A DNA stretch of 64,000 nucleotides from JBBSUQ01 sp964389755 (GTDB lineage Bacteria; Bacteroidota; Bacteroidia; Flavobacteriales_D; Crocinitomicaceae): the NCBI GenBank assembly GCA_964389755.1, contig CAYMEW010000020.1, positions 12,951 to 76,950 of the forward strand, written 5' to 3'. The notes beneath the pieces are model-generated. The model was given only the letters and a program-made list of their open reading frames with translations. It was not told the DNA's origin and made no database searches. Positions 62,152 through 64,000 of the stretch are shown piece by piece. Within the stretch, counting starts at the first letter, position 1, and every line of letters starts with the position of its first letter. Both the position numbers and the translations under genes were made by a program.

Positions 62152-63246
62152 TTAGCGGGCGAGGAGTTGAGCCAGCTGATCGATGACCGCACCGCCTCCC
62201 GACAGTTTGATCTCACCGATCTTATCGGCGATTTTCTCAATGTATTCCATTTCCTTCAGTTTAAAAAGGACGCTGTTCTCTTCCATCATTTTGGCCGTGT
62301 TGAGCATTGTCCGCGTCGAAGCACTTTCTTCGCGGCGTGCGATGGCATTAGCCTGTGCTTTCTTTTCGGCAACCAGTACCTGGTTCATGATCTCCCGCAC
62401 TTCTCCGGGCAGAATGATGTCGCGGATACCGGCAGACGATACGTTCACACCGAGACCTTCCGAATGCGCTTTCAGTGATTTCAAAACGAACTCACCGACC
62501 TGTTCACGGGATCCCAGTAATTCGTCAAGAGTTAAGGAACCCGTTACTTCCCGCAGGGCTAACTGTCCCTTCGTATAGAGTTGCTTTGTATAATCCCTGT
62601 TCTCAAGCAATGCTTTCAGGCAGTCCGTTACCCGGAACTCGAGTTGAAAATTGATCCGCAAAGCAGCCTTATCCTTGGTCAGTAACTCTTGGCCGGAGAT
62701 CTCCAGTTGCATATTGCGGAGGTCGATTTTCGAGACTTCCACCGATTTCGACCCGGACCAGTATACGTAGCTGCCGGCAGCAATTTCTTTTATGAATTTT
62801 CCTTCCCGGAAGAGTAATCCCTTTTCATAATTCTCGACCTTGAAATTTCGCACATAAGGTGCCACCGACGGGTGTTTCAAAGTGGTTCCGTCCACGGAAG
62901 TAATGGGATCTTCGGAATTCAGATCAACTATGCGAATTTCTATGTCGACCATTCCCTCGAACAGGAAGTAGTTTCCGGGAGTCAGTACGTTGTTGAAAAT
63001 ACCTCTCACGAAGATCAGCGCAATTTCATGTGCCTGAACCCGAATCATGCGTGTATTTTCCGCGAACGAGTTGTTTTGAAGCAGGAGTTCCATATCCGGA
63101 AAAACGCCATAGATCTGCGATCGTGTAAAGAATTGCATCGTTTCCCCGAATTTCAGCCAGTGATTTCCTTCGAGCAAGATCCGTTGGAAATCCCCGTTTC
63201 GATAGGTCAAACCTACTTTTTGTGCATTAATTCTTACTCTTTTCAT
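62152..63246 (-). CDS. Slipin/SPFH (band 7) protein of the RNA-repair locus
   Basis: Encodes 364 residues. There is no N-terminal TM helix. Instead there are three related modules (about 1-31 with VGLTYRNGDFQRILLEGNHW; 64-98 with IALIFVRGIFNNVLTPGNYF; 129-165 with KGLLFREGKFIKEIAAGSYV). The SPFH domain follows (about 165-290), with RINFQLEFRVTD and REVTGSLTLDELLGSREQV. It ends with a coiled coil VLVAEKKAQANAIARREESA. Slipins are recurrent neighbours of RtcB and RtcR in other bacteria. Position after the tRNA-like array and motif 3 supports a place in the same regulon. Confidence 0.85.
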   Translation of the reverse strand: MKRVRINAQKVGLTYRNGDFQRILLEGNHWLKFGETMQFFTRSQIYGVFPDMELLLQNNSFAENTRMIRVQAHEIALIFVRGIFNNVLTPGNYFLFEGMVDIEIRIVDLNSEDPITSVDGTTLKHPSVAPYVRNFKVENYEKGLLFREGKFIKEIAAGSYVYWSGSKSVEVSKIDLRNMQLEISGQELLTKDKAALRINFQLEFRVTDCLKALLENRDYTKQLYTKGQLALREVTGSLTLDELLGSREQVGEFVLKSLKAHSEGLGVNVSSAGIRDIILPGEVREIMNQVLVAEKKAQANAIARREESASTRTMLNTAKMMEENSVLFKLKEMEYIEKIADKIGEIKLSGGGAVIDQLAQLLAR

Positions 63247-63269
63247 TGTATTTGTATTTAAATTGTGCC

Positions 63270-63467
63270 TTACAAAAGGCGCTGTGACTGTTCACCCTTT
63301 ACCTGCGGATCTGCGCATTCAGTTCCGATTCCCTTCCGCGCTCCTTCCATCCGGAGCAATTTAATTCCTTCCGAACAACGGGATGACGAGAGTTGCACGA
63401 AACGGTATCCTGCCAAACCGGCAACTTCCGGGTTGTCTGCTCCCGTGGGAACACACTGAAAAGTCAC
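63270..63467 (-). CDS. Small ORF between tRNA-like array and slipin
   Basis: A GTG-started frame of 65 residues: VTFQCVPTGADNPEVAGLAG, then YRFVQLSSSRCSEGIKLLRM, and an end with three Cys in total. A GAGG-like sequence precedes the GTG. It lies 23 bases before the slipin start. The amino-acid composition looks coding, but I recognise no family and the frame overlaps structured DNA. It could be a leader or an RNA-processing by-product. Confidence 0.4.
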   Translation of the reverse strand: MTFQCVPTGADNPEVAGLAGYRFVQLSSSRCSEGIKLLRMEGARKGIGTECADPQVKGEQSQRLL

Positions 63468-63479
63468 AACACCTCACGC

Positions 63480-63890
63480 GATCATTTTTGGAAGTGATCA
63501 GCTTCTTCTTTCGGTCATGAATCGACTTCATGCGAAAACTGAATTAAGAATTCAGTGCTCTACCAGTTGAGCTATCCGCCTGTTGACGGAGCGGGACTCG
63601 AACCCACAACTCCTGGGCTGTTGTTCTTACCAACTGAACTACCCGCACAATGGCGGGGAAGGAATCGAACCTTCGACCTGCAGCGTGGCGTTAAGCGTCA
63701 AAACATAAGCAGCACCTGTAACGACAGCGTCGCAGCAGGCTATGTGGCCGTTTGAAACCAGCATCGTGGGCTTCATGCAGTGACCGTCTCAACTTCTTGT
63801 GTGTCGTAACACGATATTTTAAAGAACTATGGAAAGGTTTCCCTTTCGAAATCCCCCGCACCAACTTGTGCGAGGGAGCCTGTTTTCAAT
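63480..63890 (-). ncRNA. tRNA-like RNA array downstream of motif 3
   Basis: Read on the minus strand. It begins with hairpins CCCTCGCAC/GTGCGGGGG and GAAAGG-GAAA-CCTTTC (GNRA loop). Module 1 (to 63651) ends with T-arm GAAGG-TTCGATT-CCTTC and a 3' CCCCGCCA. Module 2 (63650-63583) has D-arm GTTC-AGTTGGTAA-GAAC, T-arm GTGGG-TTCGAGT-CCCGC, a shortened anticodon region with no variable loop and weak acceptor pairing. Module 3 (63581-63512) has D-arm GCTC/GAGC, anticodon arm CTGAA-TTCTTAA-TTCAG (CUU, Lys) and an atypical T-loop, without a matched acceptor. These look like tRNA-derived decoys or substrates rather than working tRNAs. Confidence 0.75.
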
Positions 63891-63895
63891 TTGAT

Positions 63896-63938
63896 GATAC
63901 AAAGTTTCGGAGGGTGTGCGCAAGGTTTTTGCGCAGTG
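63896..63938 (-). promoter_or_regulatory. RNA-repair motif, copy 3 (tRNA-like array/slipin promoter)
   Basis: GATACAAAGTT at 63896-63906, TGCGCA at 63917-63922, seven bases, TGCGCA at 63930-63935. Identical spacing to the other two copies and very similar between-element bases (GGAGGGTGTGCGCAAGG in copy 3, GGAGGGTGTGTGCAAGG in copy 2). It stands directly upstream of the array. Confidence 0.65.
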
Positions 63939-64000
63939 GAATTTTGGATCAAGACCAATTGTTGGGGAGGAATACGGATTTAAGTTCTTTTCTTTGTTTT

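Noticed and set aside
63512..63650. Functional tRNA genes in the array
   Set aside because: Modules lack paired acceptor stems, one lacks a variable loop and one has an atypical T-loop, so working tRNAs are unlikely.
63480..63890. tmRNA
   Set aside because: No resume codon/tag frame, no GGGG...CCA pairing typical of tmRNA ends and no Ala-type acceptor.
1..64000. CRISPR arrays, rRNA genes, insertion sequences
   Set aside because: No regularly spaced identical short repeats with unique spacers, no rRNA sequence and no transposase-like frame were seen.

Overview
The window looks like a chromosome segment of a Bacteroidota bacterium, most likely Flavobacteriales (Crocinitomicaceae/Fluviicola-like). 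The clues are at least six secreted proteins with C-terminal type IX secretion (T9SS) sorting domains, PKD-rich adhesin-like proteins, a KirBac channel, a fused ResB-CcsA cytochrome assembly protein, a bacillithiol deacetylase, short Shine-Dalgarno-poor leaders and TAnnTTTG-type -7 boxes. Two runs of exactly 100 N (40294-40393 and 59749-59848) show that it is a scaffold. Both gaps lie inside tandem repeats.

Layout. 0-13 kb: thioredoxin, an FtsB/DivIC-like protein, methylmalonyl-CoA mutase (two subunits), a lipid kinase with an LTA-synthase-like sulfatase that is split by a perfect 212-bp tandem duplication, and a large AsmA-like protein. 13-26 kb: an outer-membrane barrel, NIF3, a zinc-ribbon coiled-coil protein, CcsBA, glutathione peroxidase with BshB1, a GreA-like factor, a glycosyltransferase, a secreted serine hydrolase and a cysteine desulfurase. 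26-33 kb: T9SS proteins and an arsenic operon (arsR, arsenate reductase, acr3). 33.4-34.7 kb: an AT-rich patch with a truncated SUKH-like fragment and a DKNYY lipoprotein beside tRNA-Leu(CAG). 34.8-39.4 kb: Kir channel, two small enzyme-like proteins, ilvE and a MocR-type regulator. 39.4-46.6 kb: two giant PKD proteins. 46.6-51.6 kb: rtcB, a WYL regulator and an MBL-rhodanese enzyme. 51.6-56.2 kb: a polytopic membrane protein, a truncated aldo-keto reductase, a lipoprotein and an MFS transporter. 56.2-60.5 kb: a RiPP operon. 60.9-64 kb: an esterase, a slipin and a tRNA-like RNA array.

Two systems stand out. The first is a four-gene minus-strand operon (60452 to 56208). Its first gene encodes a precursor with a 174-residue leader followed by at least three near-identical 31-residue core cassettes rich in Ser, Thr and Cys. 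A strong intercistronic terminator follows, then an APH-fold kinase, a HopA1-like lyase and a LanC-like cyclase. This is the class V lanthipeptide/thioamitide-style dehydration logic (phosphorylate, eliminate, cyclise), here in a Bacteroidota with a multicore precursor.

The second is a putative RNA-repair regulon. A 40-bp motif with fixed spacing (GRTACAAAGTT, then TGYGCA-N7-TGCGCA) occurs three times: upstream of rtcB (divergent from a WYL-domain regulator), at 47.15 kb before an ORF-free stretch, and at 63.9 kb. The last copy precedes a stretch of about 400 nt holding tRNA-derived modules (D-arms, a CUU anticodon arm, T-arms) with degenerate acceptors, then a small ORF and a slipin gene. 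I infer that the WYL protein controls rtcB and this tRNA-like array/slipin transcript.
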